A stretch of DNA of 64,000 nucleotides from Blasia pusilla (lineage: Eukaryota; Marchantiophyta; Marchantiopsida; Blasiales), in NCBI GenBank assembly GCA_050084515.1, contig CM114274.1:9176001-9240000 (forward strand), read 5' to 3'. The notes beneath the pieces were generated by a model. It did no database searches. It was not told where the DNA came from and saw nothing but the letters and a program-made list of their open reading frames with translations. This document shows positions 25,824 to 37,400 of the stretch, one piece after another (the stretch's first letter is position 1; each line of letters starts with the position of its first letter). A program made the translations under genes and the position numbers.

Positions 25824-26115
25824 GAATCCCCTTTAGGGAAGATCTTTGGCCAAGGACTTGTTGCATTTCAATCTATGGTAAACTTCCCTTGGCTAACTGG
25901 AGGATAAAGTGTTTTGGCTTATGACTTTGACCCTTATCTTATAAAAGAAATTCCTTGTTATGCTTCAAAGATTCATTTTATTTAAATATATAGTGAGAAA
26001 ATATTCTTTAATTATCTTAAAACCCTGCTCCCTTCTTATGGCTTTAGACTATAATAGATCCCGCTGATCTTTTCTAGAACCCTACTTTGGAATCCCCCAC
26101 AAATATGTGCATTAA
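25824..26115 (+). repeat. Dispersed direct repeat, copy 2
   Basis: Second copy of the 21474-21765 sequence in the same orientation, 4.35 kb away. It ends at about the same word ('cccacaaatatgt'). The two copies could be fragments of one transposon family or solo ends of an element. Confidence 0.85.
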
Positions 26116-27180
26116 CAGACTTCCTTGATAGTTTGATGATCTGAAATCCTGCTAGCGTGCCTAGCGATCCCAAGTGCCCAATGGATCTGGAATTTGAATG
26201 AGTCATAATAAGAGAATATCTTGGAGGAGCAACACATCCTATAGACTAATTCTTTGGAATGGAAAAGAATAAAGCTATGTTACTAATCATGAAATGCCTT
26301 AAAAGTGAAGGTTACCATGAAATTCACATTTCCCTACTATTCTCAAAAATCAATTTAAAAGAATAGAAATAAGACCAATTAAATAGTCAAATAAATAAAT
26401 AAGTAAATAAATAGCCCACACAAGTAGCTTTCCTTTTTTAAGCCCATCAACACACACATATATAAGTTAGTGGAATTGGAGGTGAAACCCAAAAATCGTT
26501 TAATACTCTCTAAAGTTGGGTTGGAATTTAGATTTCATCAACGCCTTGCTTAAAACCAGGGCATAACAGGACTAAAATGTCCTCAAAACACATGCATAAT
26601 ACTAGTGCTAAAAAACACCCATTTTCTATCTTGGTCAAAATCACTTATACTCCCCAACAATTCTTGGCATGGAGGCATCCCATAGACTTCATAGGACCTC
26701 CCTATGAAAAGATCCTTTCCCTCATTAATTCAAAGTGCACCTTTTTAAGAATTGCAAGCTAAAGTGAAACAAATTCCCTAGAGCATGAATGGAAAGGGGA
26801 CAAGTGGCTATGCCTTTGTGATTTGTGGAATCAAAAGTGACACTTTGATATGCCATAGTGATTCCCCCCTCTCCTACTCCTCCCCCCACCAAAAGGGGGA
26901 GAGGGAATCAAATGCATTTTCTTGAGCTCACCTTTGGAGGATATATAAAGACCTCCCTCATCTCCATAGACTCCAAGATAAGCTTTTTGAGATATTGAGG
27001 TGTTGGGCTCGTGAGGAAGTTAGCCAATCCAAAGAGTGCAAAACCAAAAAATCAAAAACAACTCCAATCAATGCCTCCACAAAATGAAGAAGGAAATGTT
27101 GAGTCATTTCTGAGCTCAGATTTATTTCTTTATTATTATTCTTATTATAATAATTTTTATCTACTTTTGTTTCGTAGCTA

Positions 27181-28260
27181 TCAAGGTGAAGTTGGAAAAA
27201 GGTCTCATGATAAGGGCGTGACTCCAAAATGGAATCGGAATTGTTATGCTTCCAAAAATTCTATATTTTCAAACTTTTTTTCCCATGTGGAAATGGAGTT
27301 GAACAAAAGTACCGTAATTAATGTTGCACTCCACATAATGGGGACTGAAGTGTTGTGCCATTTGTGGGAAGATTTCCTTTTTTTTTCGCCCTTTTATTTG
27401 TTTCTACGAGGTGAACTTGAAAAGGTCTCATAATTAATTCGTGACTCAACAAAATGGAGATGGATATAGAAACGATGTGGCCTCATATTGCCTGGTTTTG
27501 TTTTCTTTTTCCCCACGTGGAGGTGAAGTTGGAAGGAAGTGCCATAATTAGTGTAGGACTCTAGAAAATGGGGATGCAAATGTTATGTCATTTGTGAACT
27601 CACTTTTTTCCCCTCGTGGAGATGAAGGTGAAAGTTTAAGTGCTTTTCTTTTGGCCTCTTTGTTTTTTAGAACAGATTTCATACTTATGGAAATGAAGTT
27701 GAGAGGAATTATTACTTATGTGGTCTAAGAAGGTGCAGTGGAAAAGATGCGTTTTCTTTCCAAATTTTAATTCAGTTTTGGGTCTAGGAAGTCGAAGTTG
27801 TAAACAATTATTCATTTATGTGATAGGTAGATGTTTAGTTGAAAATATGCATTTTCTTTCATTTTTGAGTTTATTTATGGGTAGGAAGGTGAAGTTGTAA
27901 AGACGTATGGTGATTGAGATACAAACTTGAGGGAGTTGAAGGAGTCCACAAAATGGAGATGGTGATGTTGTGTTGATTGGGAACTCTCACTTTTTTTGGT
28001 CTATGGAGGTGGAGTTGAAGATAAAATTAGAAGGAAGGAATCCACAAAATGGAGATAATAATGATGTGCCCATCGGGACCTCATTTTCTATTCATTTTTT
28101 TTCCTCTACTAGATATGCACTAGGAAAGAGTCTTCAATAATGATGGAGACCACCAAATGGAGATGATGATATTGTGTTGATTGGGGGTCTTAATTTAATT
28201 TAATTTATTTTAGTCTAGTCTATGGAGATGGAGTTCAAAAGAGGTTTCATCTTCAAAATA
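27181..28260 (+). repeat. Old degenerate tandem array, unit about 100-120 bp
   Basis: The words 'gtggagatgaagttg', 'cataattagtg', 'aaaatggagatgg' and 'atgttgtgtcatttgtg' recur in the same order with changes. Their centres are near 27190, 27290, 27410, 27520, 27615, 27690, 27890, 28005 and 28225. Unit length drifts and copies are strongly diverged. The open frame at 27011-27433 runs through this array and is not credible as a gene. Confidence 0.7.
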
Positions 28261-28269
28261 AAGAATGAA

Positions 28270-29044
28270 ATACACTCTGGGCCAATCCCCTCCCTCCTTC
28301 CTTTGTTGTCCTTTTGGGCAACATAAAGGGGTTTTATGATTGTATACAATTATACTTGGATTGACTCTATGAGTGATAAAGTGGGGCATCACAATTTTAC
28401 TAACTCATCACTTTGGATGGGTATAGTTAAGACTCCCCAAAATAGGGACGAGCCTAGATTGTGCTTGAAAAATGAAGTAATAAACTTCAAAATGGGACCC
28501 TCCATTTTCCAAAAAGTGAGATTATTGAAGTCCACATAAGGAAATTAATAACTTGAATGGATGAGAGTTTGGACATTTTGGATAAGGGTCTATTATGGGA
28601 TTTAGGGTCCACATATGGGAGCGAAATGATCACGAAACTTCTTTGATTGGGAGGTGCTCTCCTATCGTCAGTAACATGAGGCAAAAAACTAAGGACGATT
28701 TGTGAAGAGTGGGCCAAGAAAATAGACAAAATAGGATTTTGTTCTCTCCATGGGGAGTATGCTTGATTGACACTAAACAAAATATACGGAATAAAGTTGA
28801 GATGCAATCTCTCTGCAATTATAAAAAATTATTAATCTCATAGGGCATTTTTTTTTACTTCTTGTGATTTCACATTTGACGATTACGTTCCTTAGACTTG
28901 TGTCTTATCCTTTGGAATGGTGCTTGACTTCCTTAAATCTCCCTCTTGAATTGTGAAGAAGCAGAGACAAAAACACAACAAAAGACATTGTCCTTTCATT
29001 GGGAGTGTGATTGAGTGATGCTTCCCCTAATAACTAAGAAGATG

Positions 29045-29050
<6 letters not shown>
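28270..29050. other. Intergenic DNA, nothing recognised
   Basis: AT-rich sequence with short open frames only. The words 'aaaatgggaccctcc' and 'gttgagatg' suggest it may be a worn continuation of the preceding array. Confidence 0.4.
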
Positions 29051-29086
<36 letters not shown>

Positions 29087-29147
29087 ACCGTCCAACCAGG
29101 GCGCGGGGTCTATGGTCGCAAGGCTACGACAGGCACTACTTAATGAG

Positions 29148-29197
<50 letters not shown>

Positions 29198-29245
29198 ACC
29201 CTATGACAGGCACTACTTAATGAGTACAATCTCTATCGTGAAAAG
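29051..29245. repeat. Two CT microsatellites alternating with a 33-bp repeated word
   Basis: CT runs lie at 29051-29082 and 29153-29192. The sequence 'aggcactacttaatgagtac' follows a CT run twice, near 29130 and 29214. An inverted copy of the same word occurs at 29931-29963, immediately before a GA run. Confidence 0.9.
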
Positions 29246-29930
29246 ACAAGCTTCACTTCACAAGTGACACATGTGCTTGAATGACCCAAAGTTCTACTTC
29301 TTATTGGCCTTTAGGAATCATGCATGGAATGAAGAATCCTTGCTTTCATTCTTTGAATGGAGTAGAGCTCGAAATGGGCTACTATAGTGCTCTCTCCCCC
29401 TCAAAGGAAAGATGCCCACCATGACTCAACACAAGCAAGTGCTTGGATGGCCCTATGAACGCCCTTCTTATCCTTGTCCTCCTCCTCCTCCTCAGTGTCG
29501 AAGAAATGTGCATTCCACCTCTCGAAAAAAATAGAAGCTCATATCGCGCTAAGCGTACAAAGGCCTATTTTTTGTTCTCAACGAAGAAGCCATAGATGGA
29601 TAAATGGATAAGGGAACTTCTTACTTTCATTCCTCAAAACATGCAATTGATTCTTCTCCATAGGAGGATGGTATGGTATGGATGGATGAGAGAACGAATG
29701 AATGAAAAAACCATGTATATATTTCTCTCAAAGAAGATGTCATGGACGGATGTGTTAGATGAAGATATGAAGGCATATGGCATCAAAACTCTTCACTTCC
29801 TTCCACCTCTCAAAAAGAGTGCCCCCCTATGTCCTATTGACAAATCCCTCTCACTCAATCATAACAATGAAAGGACATGAAACGCCACCCCAACAAACTA
29901 GGCCACCACGAGTGAAAAAGCGAGAGCGAC
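29246..29930. other. Intergenic DNA, nothing recognised
   Basis: It contains short plus-strand frames (for example 29596-29880) without any domain signal. It is enclosed by the inverted copies of the 33-bp word. Confidence 0.4.
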
Positions 29931-29964
29931 TGTACTCATTAAGTAGTGCCTATCGTAGCCTTGT

Positions 29965-30126
<162 letters not shown>

Positions 30127-30179
30127 CCAAAGAGTGAGTTTTGGATGTAGGCTCCAAAGAGTTGGATGTGGGAAGAAGG

Positions 30180-31195
30180 AAACATTGATGGAGGGAGAAG
30201 GGTGAGGGAGAGCTGGACGGATGGAGAAGGGTGGATGGATGGATGGAAAGGAGGGAGAGAGGGATGGAGAAAGGTGAGGGAGAGGAGGGAAACATCAATT
30301 GGATGGATGGAGAAGGGTGAGGGAGAGCTGGACGGATGGAGAAGGGTGGATGGATGGATGGAAAGGAGGGGAGAGGGATGAGAAAGGTGAGGGAGAGGAG
30401 GGAAACATCAATTGGATGGATGGAGAAGGGTGAGGGAGAGCTGGACGGATGGAGAAGGGTGGATGGATGGATGGAAAGGAGGGAGAGAGGGATGGAGAAA
30501 GGTGAGGGAGAGGAGGGAAACATCAATTGCATGGATGGAGAAGGGTGAGGGAGAGCTGGACGGATGGAGAAGGGTGGATGGATGGATGGAAAGGAGGGAG
30601 AGAGGGATGGAGAAAGGTGAGGGAGAGGAGGGAAACATCAATTGGATGGATGGAGAAGGGTGAGGGAGAGCTGGACCGGATGGAGAAGGGTGGATGGATG
30701 GATGGAAAGGAGGGAGAGAGGGATGGAGAAAGGTGAGGAGAGGAGGGAAACATCAATTGGATGGATGGAGAAGGGTGAGGGAGAGCTGGACGGATGGAGA
30801 AGGGTGGATGGATGGATGGAAAGGAGGGAGAGAGGGATGGAGAAAGGTGAGGGAGAGGAGGGAAACATCAATTGGATGGATGGAGAAGGGTGAGGGAGAG
30901 CTGGATGGATGGAGAAGGGTGGATGATGGATGGAAAGGAGGGAGAGAGGGATGGAGAAAGGTGAGGGAGAGGAGGGAAACATCAATTGGATGGATGGAGA
31001 AGGGTGAGGGAGAGCTGGACGGATGGAGAAGGGTGGATGGATAGATGGAAAGGAGGGAGAGAGGGATGGAGAAAGGTGAGGGAGAGGAGGGAAACATCAA
31101 TTGGATGGATGGAGAAGGGTGAGGGAGAGCTGGATGGATGGAGAAGGGTGGATGATGGATGGAAAGGAGGGAGAGAGGGATGGAGAAAGGTGAGC
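30180..31195 (+). repeat. 115-bp purine-rich minisatellite, about nine units
   Basis: The marker 'aacatcaatt' recurs at 30291, 30404, 30519, 30634, 30749, 30864, 30978 and 31093, so the period is 113-115 bp. Units are nearly identical, differing by single-base indels and a few substitutions, which points to recent expansion or ongoing homogenisation. Each unit is built from 'ggatggagaagggtg', 'gatggatggatgg' and 'aaaggagggagagaggg'. The sense strand is almost all purine. As 115 is not a multiple of three, the frame rotates from unit to unit, yet it stays open on both strands. Confidence 0.97.
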
Positions 31196-32492
31196 GAGTG
31201 TCTTGCAACAATGATAGTCGCAAGCTTACAACTATGGTGTAGATGTATAACCATATTCTTTGTTTAATTTTCATTGAAATTTTCTTCATTAAATTGGAGT
31301 TCTTTCTTTGCACTTGTATACGCAATTGAAGCTAATTTTTTTTTGATAGCCTATGACTTGAGAGGATAGAGAAAGAAAGGTAAGGATAAAGGAAAAGAAT
31401 GAGAATGAAAACTTATTCTCACATAAAACAGGATATGAAACTTCGACAAGTATAAAGCTATTTCTTTGTCCGGGGGTTATTTTTGGAAAAAAATCCTTAT
31501 GTTTTTTTTGATTTTTGGTGGATACTTCGAGTGAATCTTTTTGATAATGGAAATATGACTTGAAGATCTTTCCAAGGTCTATTTTCAATGATCATGTCGA
31601 ATGAAAACATGTGCCTTTGGACACATGCCAAAATTTTAGAGTTGAACATGCGAGGATCTAACACAAATAATAGATTAGAAGAAAAGAATAGAGCTAGTGT
31701 AAAATAAATGTGAAATACTTTAATTTTATTTTTACTATAAATATAAATATAATAAAGTGAGAAGACCACCTTGAATTCTTGACATGGTAAATACTTGATA
31801 CGTGTTACTTGGTTGCAAGATATAGCTACTCTCTTAATAATAGAATAAAAATTTGTAAATGATTTAAGAAAAAGAGCAAAAGACATTTTTTACTAAACAA
31901 AAAATGGGATTCTAAATCATTGCATTAAAAAACCAGAAAAAAATTAACTTCATTTTTTCCCATATAAGAGCATGTGTTTGTTTGATATGGCCCACAAGAG
32001 AATTTTCTTGACGAGCAAAAAGAACCGAAAAGAGTTAATAATTCCTCACCTATTGTCATCATGGATCGTAGAAGACAAAAAAATTATCACATCTATTCTA
32101 CGAATGAAAGGTTCCCCTTAGTGATGGTGAGCTCATTGCATGCCACGTGTCACATTATGAAGCGTGTGTCTTCAAAAAATTCTTCACAAAAAATTAAAAC
32201 ATCCATATTTATGTAGACAAGTGGACTTAGAAATAGATGGCATGTAAGATACCATGAGGGGATTTAAGAAGGAAGAAAGGAAGGCTTCTCATCTTTAAAA
32301 ATAAGGAGATGGGGTATTAGAATAAGATAAAGGGGAGTATTTATTTATTTTCCCCATACAAGTGGAAGGGAGGGATGGAAATGATTAAAATTTTTTTTTA
32401 AAGAAGATTTATACAATTACTAATATGGTGCCTGTGTGATGCATGGGAAAATAAAAAATGTTTGAAAAACTTTTGTTAGGGTATAATCGGTG
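31196..32492. other. 1.3-kb AT-rich segment between two halves of the minisatellite
   Basis: No gene is recognised; open frames at 31289-31886 (minus) are AT-rich and lack domains. The left array stops after 'gaaaggtgag' and the right array resumes at 'ggaaacatcaatt', which in an intact unit lie only about 11 bp apart. The segment therefore looks inserted into one unit. I could not see terminal inverted repeats or a convincing target-site duplication. Confidence 0.5.
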
Positions 32493-33090
32493 GGGAAACA
32501 TCAATTGGATGGATGGAGAAGGGTGAGGGAGAGCTGGACGGATGGAGAAGGGTGGATGGATGGATGGAAAGGAGGGAGAGAGGGATGGAGAAAGGTGAGG
32601 GAGAGGAGGGAAACATCAATTGGATGGATGGAGAAGGGTGAGGGAGAGCTGGACGGATGGAGAAGGGTGGATGGATGGAGAAAGGAGGGAGAGAGGGATG
32701 GAGAAGGGTGAGGGAGAGGAAGGATACATCAATTGGATGGACGGAAGGAGAAGTGTGGATGGATTGAATGGTGGGAGCCACGGATGGAGAAGGGCGGATG
32801 GGTGGAAAAGAGGGCGAGGGAGATAGGGATGGAGAAGGCTGGATAGATGGAAAGGAGGGAGGAGGGACGGCTGGTTGGATGGAGAAGGGTGGAGGACGGC
32901 CTGACGGATGAAGAAGTTGGATGGATGGATGGAAAGGATGAAGGGGCGGATGGAGAAGGGTGGATGCGAAGATGGAAAGTAGGGAGGGATGGAAGGAGGG
33001 ACGGATGCAGAGCGACGTGTTGGAAGAAAGGTGGGTGATGGAGAGGACGTGTTAGAAGAACAGTGGGTGATGGAAGGGACGATGCTAATC
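32493..33090 (+). repeat. Second part of the 115-bp minisatellite, decaying rightwards
   Basis: The marker 'acatcaatt' recurs at about 32498, 32612 and 32727, so two full units are present. After 32750 only loosely related 'ggatggagaagggtgga' and 'atggaaaggagg' words persist to about 33090. Divergence rises steadily away from the main array. Confidence 0.92.
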
Positions 33091-34427
33091 TGATCCACGG
33101 GAGAAACGTGTGGACGGAGATGACGTCCGACTTTTGTGGTCCAGACGAGATAGATGAGCTGCAGCTGCTGGTTCCCTCATTTAGTGTTGGTGTTGGACCA
33201 GAGATATGTTGGGGCAGGGGAGTGCTCATCTCTTGATCTTGCTTCAGCAGTCCATGGCATTGCTGCCTCCATTTCTCCTGTCCAAACAGCGACTAAATGT
33301 ATGCCATTTTTCGTCTCACCTCACCTCACCTCACCGCATCCCATCCCATACCATCCCATCTAATCTGGGCAGGGGCCGTCTCATGTTTATCATCTCATCT
33401 GATCTCATCAAAGTTCTCAGGAATTCCATCCAACGTAATCTAAGTTCAGCAGAGCTGGCTGGGCTTGACTAGGTGTGGATGGAATCCATCTCATCTCAAT
33501 AGATTTAGCTCAGCTCAGCTCGGCTCAGCTAAGCTAAGGTCAGCTGGGCAGAGCATTGCATGGATGGGAGAGGGCAGGGAGCATGTGTAAACAAAAGGAG
33601 GAATGGGTTGGAACGGCTTCCATGGGTTGAGGGCTGGAGGTGACGACTCGAGGGTCTCAGCAGCAGAGATGATGGGGGTTTCCACCCATGAGCTCGAGCG
33701 AGTCTGTGGTGTCTCTGGGTGGGTATAAGTCATGCGACGCCATAATGCCGTCAATGAGCTCTAGCTCATAGGGCTGAGAGCTAGAGGGAAAGGGAAGGTC
33801 TAGAGAATCTGTGCCAGATCCAATCATCTAGAGACTGCACTACTTTGTTTTGAGGGCAGATTGTGGTGACTCGTGAGAGTGCAAGGCAAGACTGTAGTAA
33901 ATAGTGCGTATCTGCTTTAAGCTCCGTTGCCAGTTGTGATCTGGTGTGAAGTGATCTTGAAACGCTTCCCAGCAAGGGATGGAGATAGAGGAAAGGACCA
34001 GTGACTGAGGGAGTGACGGTCTACACGACAAGAACAACTGTAAGGAGAGGAAAAGTAAGAGAATCGGACCCACATAGCCACCTAGATCAGGCACCTGTGT
34101 GAGATTATCCGCAGGATGTGCCAGAGTCTCTGGTAATGCGATGCTGCACTCAGTGGGGCAAAGGGCTGCGCAGTGTCGAGCAAAGGGCTCTCCCAGTTGT
34201 TTGGGAACTGGGTTGGGTATCACTGCTCCACCAAAGGAGAGGGAGAAAGAAAAGGGAAAGAGAACTCTATTCTCTTTTGGATAGAATAGGCGTAGGTACC
34301 TAGGCACCTGCTGAGGGGAGGAGGAGGACTTCAAGGATTGTCGAGCGCGTGCAGCTGGTGATGGTGATTGGACCAAAAGCAGCTCGAGACCCATCATGCG
34401 AAATTCCAGAGACCATGAATGCACACA
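33091..34427. other. Intergenic DNA downstream of the Sas10-type gene
   Basis: Short simple repeats occur: 'cacctcacctcacct' at about 33317 and 'agctcagctcagctcgg' at about 33510. A 194-codon minus-strand frame (33840-34424) has no recognisable domain and ends just before the polyadenylation signal of the next gene. Confidence 0.45.
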
Positions 34428-34433
34428 TTTATT
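34428..34433 (-). terminator. Canonical polyadenylation signal AATAAA
   Basis: On the minus strand AATAAA lies about 67 bases downstream of the stop codon (34500-34502) of the Sas10-type gene. Position and orientation fit its 3' end. Confidence 0.5.
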
Positions 34434-34499
34434 GTGGAAACTTTTGAGAAGTGCTTTAATGGGGATTGTGGAACAAAATTGGAATCTTCAGCGTGAAAC

Positions 34500-37400
34500 T
34501 TAGCTTTGGATTCTGATACTCCTGCTAATATTTGTTCTAATTCCTGTGGCTTCTCCTCCATATGACCCACCAGGAGTCTTCACATCTCTGACCTGTCCCT
34601 TACGCCGAATAACTGCCTTCTCGTGCTTGACCTGCAAGGAAGTTCACGTTCAGATATTTTCAGTAACCATGGCCTCAGTAATGAACGAACTCCTCCGTGA
34701 CTAGATATTATGTCCGGCCCACCATCTGCTGACCGTGTGGCAATGGCTGGTTCTTTAGCTAGGAAGTACACACAAAACCACGAAAGCTGAGACTGGAAAT
34801 AACAAGCCTTCAAGAGATACGCCAACAACCAGGCAAACAGCATTGTCTTACTTTGTATTTCTTGCGCGGGTTCTTAGTGAGCTTTTTCCGGTGTGGAGTG
34901 AGACCTCTATTCTTTTCCATCTGCACAGCTCACAACAACCAATTGGATCAGATACCTCACAGGTTGCATTAACTGCTTCCTTTGGGTCAATATATCAAAT
35001 TACAGTTGCCATCGCTGGCTCATTCCGGATGCTTCAACTTTCTCAGATTGTCAGCACATGTGCTGTATGTGAAATCTTTCTCTTATCCACAACATTTCTT
35101 GGCAGCTCAAGATCAAAACCAAAAGAAATTGTGAAGATTCAATGATGCAAACAGAAACTTACCATGTTCGTGATGTGTCGCTTTCCATCAGCAATCTCCT
35201 CTGCAGCAGGGATAATGGTTTCTCTGTAGACGGAAGCATCAATTTGTCATTGGCTTGTAAGAGTCACACGCTGGAGGGCCATGACGCAAATAGGAGAGCA
35301 TCTTCATCAAAATTCTATGTTACTTGTGCTCAGGCTGATCAGAACCAAGAACTAAGAGCCATTACATGGGCATGCAGCAAAAGACTTCAATCCATGCAGG
35401 TAACTCTGGAAGCTGGGGACACAACAACAGATTTCCTGCCGATAAAATTGAACTCACCTGGAGTACTTGGCCCGCTTAGCAGCCTTCTTTGACTCCTGTA
35501 ACTGCTTAGCCTCCTGATAGAATTCATCTTCTTCAGGTTCAATTGTGTGATCACCATCATCACTACCCCCATCATCCTCATAGGATTTGGAAGACTTTGT
35601 CATTTCATGCTTTCTTCTCCTTTCTCCAAGATCCTCTTTCACAGGCAAGTCTGCATCACCCGAAACCACCTGCAAGTGGGACAAGGATGTTGGTGTGAGA
35701 TTCCAGGGACGCCGAGACCATGAAGCATTAGGCTATGCATATTAGAAACTTAACACCAATCCGTATCTAAGTTTGCCCTGATATTAGTTCACTCCAGTCT
35801 ACTTGGATTTTGACAAAAGCAGCAACATGTATTGTCAACTTTGGACAGGGGGAGTCTCATACCTTTGCCTTCTTTGATGGTCGGCCACTCTCGGCTATAA
35901 GTTGTGATAACTTCCTAGGTTTCAACAAGTCATCAGGGATACCAGCTCCGGGCACTCCATTTCTATCATCATCCATACCAACTAGGTCTGCTAGATTGTC
36001 GTCAAAGTCATCCAGCAGATCCATTAACCTGTCAAACAAAGTAAACAAAGGACACTCAGATTGACTTGCACGAAAGACTACCAAGTGCTTGAACATAGAG
36101 GTCAAACTATTGACCGGTTCAAACAACTGTAATGTAGTGAAACAGTATTTCACAATTCAAGTTTTTTTCAATAGAGCTACTAAACGTTTGTACCCATTTC
36201 TCGACTGTTTCAACTGCTTTAGCTTCTTCCGCTCCACCTTTGAAAGGGGAACACGAGCAAACAGCTCCTCTTCTTCCTTGGCACGAGCTTCAAGCCTTGC
36301 TCTTTCACGAAGCATCTCCTTGCTCTCAGTCCCCACAACTTCCTGCATCTGATAGAACATCATAGAATGTCAAAGGATGTTTAGGCTTAAGATTTCAATC
36401 ATGTAACAAAATCTGATCTCCCTTTGGATCCTGTTGAGTCCAAAATCATGTAGGCAAACTACCTAAACACTGCCAGAGCGGTGAGGAGTACCACCACCCA
36501 AAAAAAGAGCTCCACCAGAGACTAAACAAAAGAGACAACAAGACTCTGCATGAAAATCAGGTATCAAGGTCAATTGGAGTAAAGCTCACTACCTCCTCCG
36601 GCTTTCCATCCAGCTCGTTGGCAAGTTCTTTAATAAATGCACTCCGAGAAGCTCTACGCCGAGACTCCTTGTCTGCTCTAGCCTTTGCCTTCTTATCTTT
36701 AGGCAATTCTTCTCCTTCCATTGCTACGGGAGCTATCATGGGGGGCCTGTAGACACCTCCACCATCCTGCAAACAGAACACCATCAAGCTCTCAAGACAA
36801 TATCCACTGGTTCAAGTCATCAGCAAGAGTCCTAGCCAAGTCACACAGTGGACAATCAAATTCCACAGGCCAGCAAACTGAAATTCTGTATTAATGACAG
36901 CAACATACCTGAGTATCTTGATCCAACTTAGAGACCAGCAAACTTGGATTAGGCCTGAACTTCAAAGCGTCTTCCTTCTCCACGTCAGCTTCCACTGCTT
37001 CAGTAGCATTTGCTGCCTTCAACAATTTATCAATTTGATAATGAAGTTTCTTGTCTATTGGTCGAATCTGTGAAACAGACCAGAGACATCATTAGAGTTA
37101 AAATGGCATGCAAGACACACAAAGCTCTTGAAAGAACTGCAAAGCGATAATTCAGAAAAAAATGGCATAAAACATGCTAAGTCGAAGATAGTCGAAGCCC
37201 AAAGGGATCACAGAACCCCACTGTTACAATTAAGATCACTCGAATTTGAAGACAATCGACCTCACCTTCTCCAAGTACAAGCGGAGTTCCACTAGACGAG
37301 TGATGACAGGGTGATCTCGTACAGAGCGGCCCTCTGATTTCAGAAGAAGATAGAAGATAATACATTGACAGTAACTCAGTAATAATAAATTCTTCACCTC

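Larger units (their letters stand above)
20470..27170. other. AT-rich intergenic DNA
   Basis: No gene is recognised. A moderately GC-rich patch at 20680-21180 and another at 24060-24320 have overlapping open frames on both strands, without domains. A 'ttaattaattaa' run lies at about 23822-23842. A 290-bp dispersed repeat pair is listed separately. The remaining sequence is typical repeat-derived AT-rich DNA. Confidence 0.5.

Noticed and set aside
30166-33229. Many open frames rich in 'DGWRR', 'EGEGE' or 'SPSPFSI' on both strands
   Set aside because: All lie in the 115-bp minisatellite. The frame rotates in each unit and both strands are open, which is expected for this composition and not for a protein-coding repeat.
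33840-34424. 194-codon minus-strand open frame just downstream of the Sas10-type gene
   Set aside because: Low-complexity Ser/Leu/Pro content, no domain, and it lies beyond the stop codon and polyadenylation signal of that gene.
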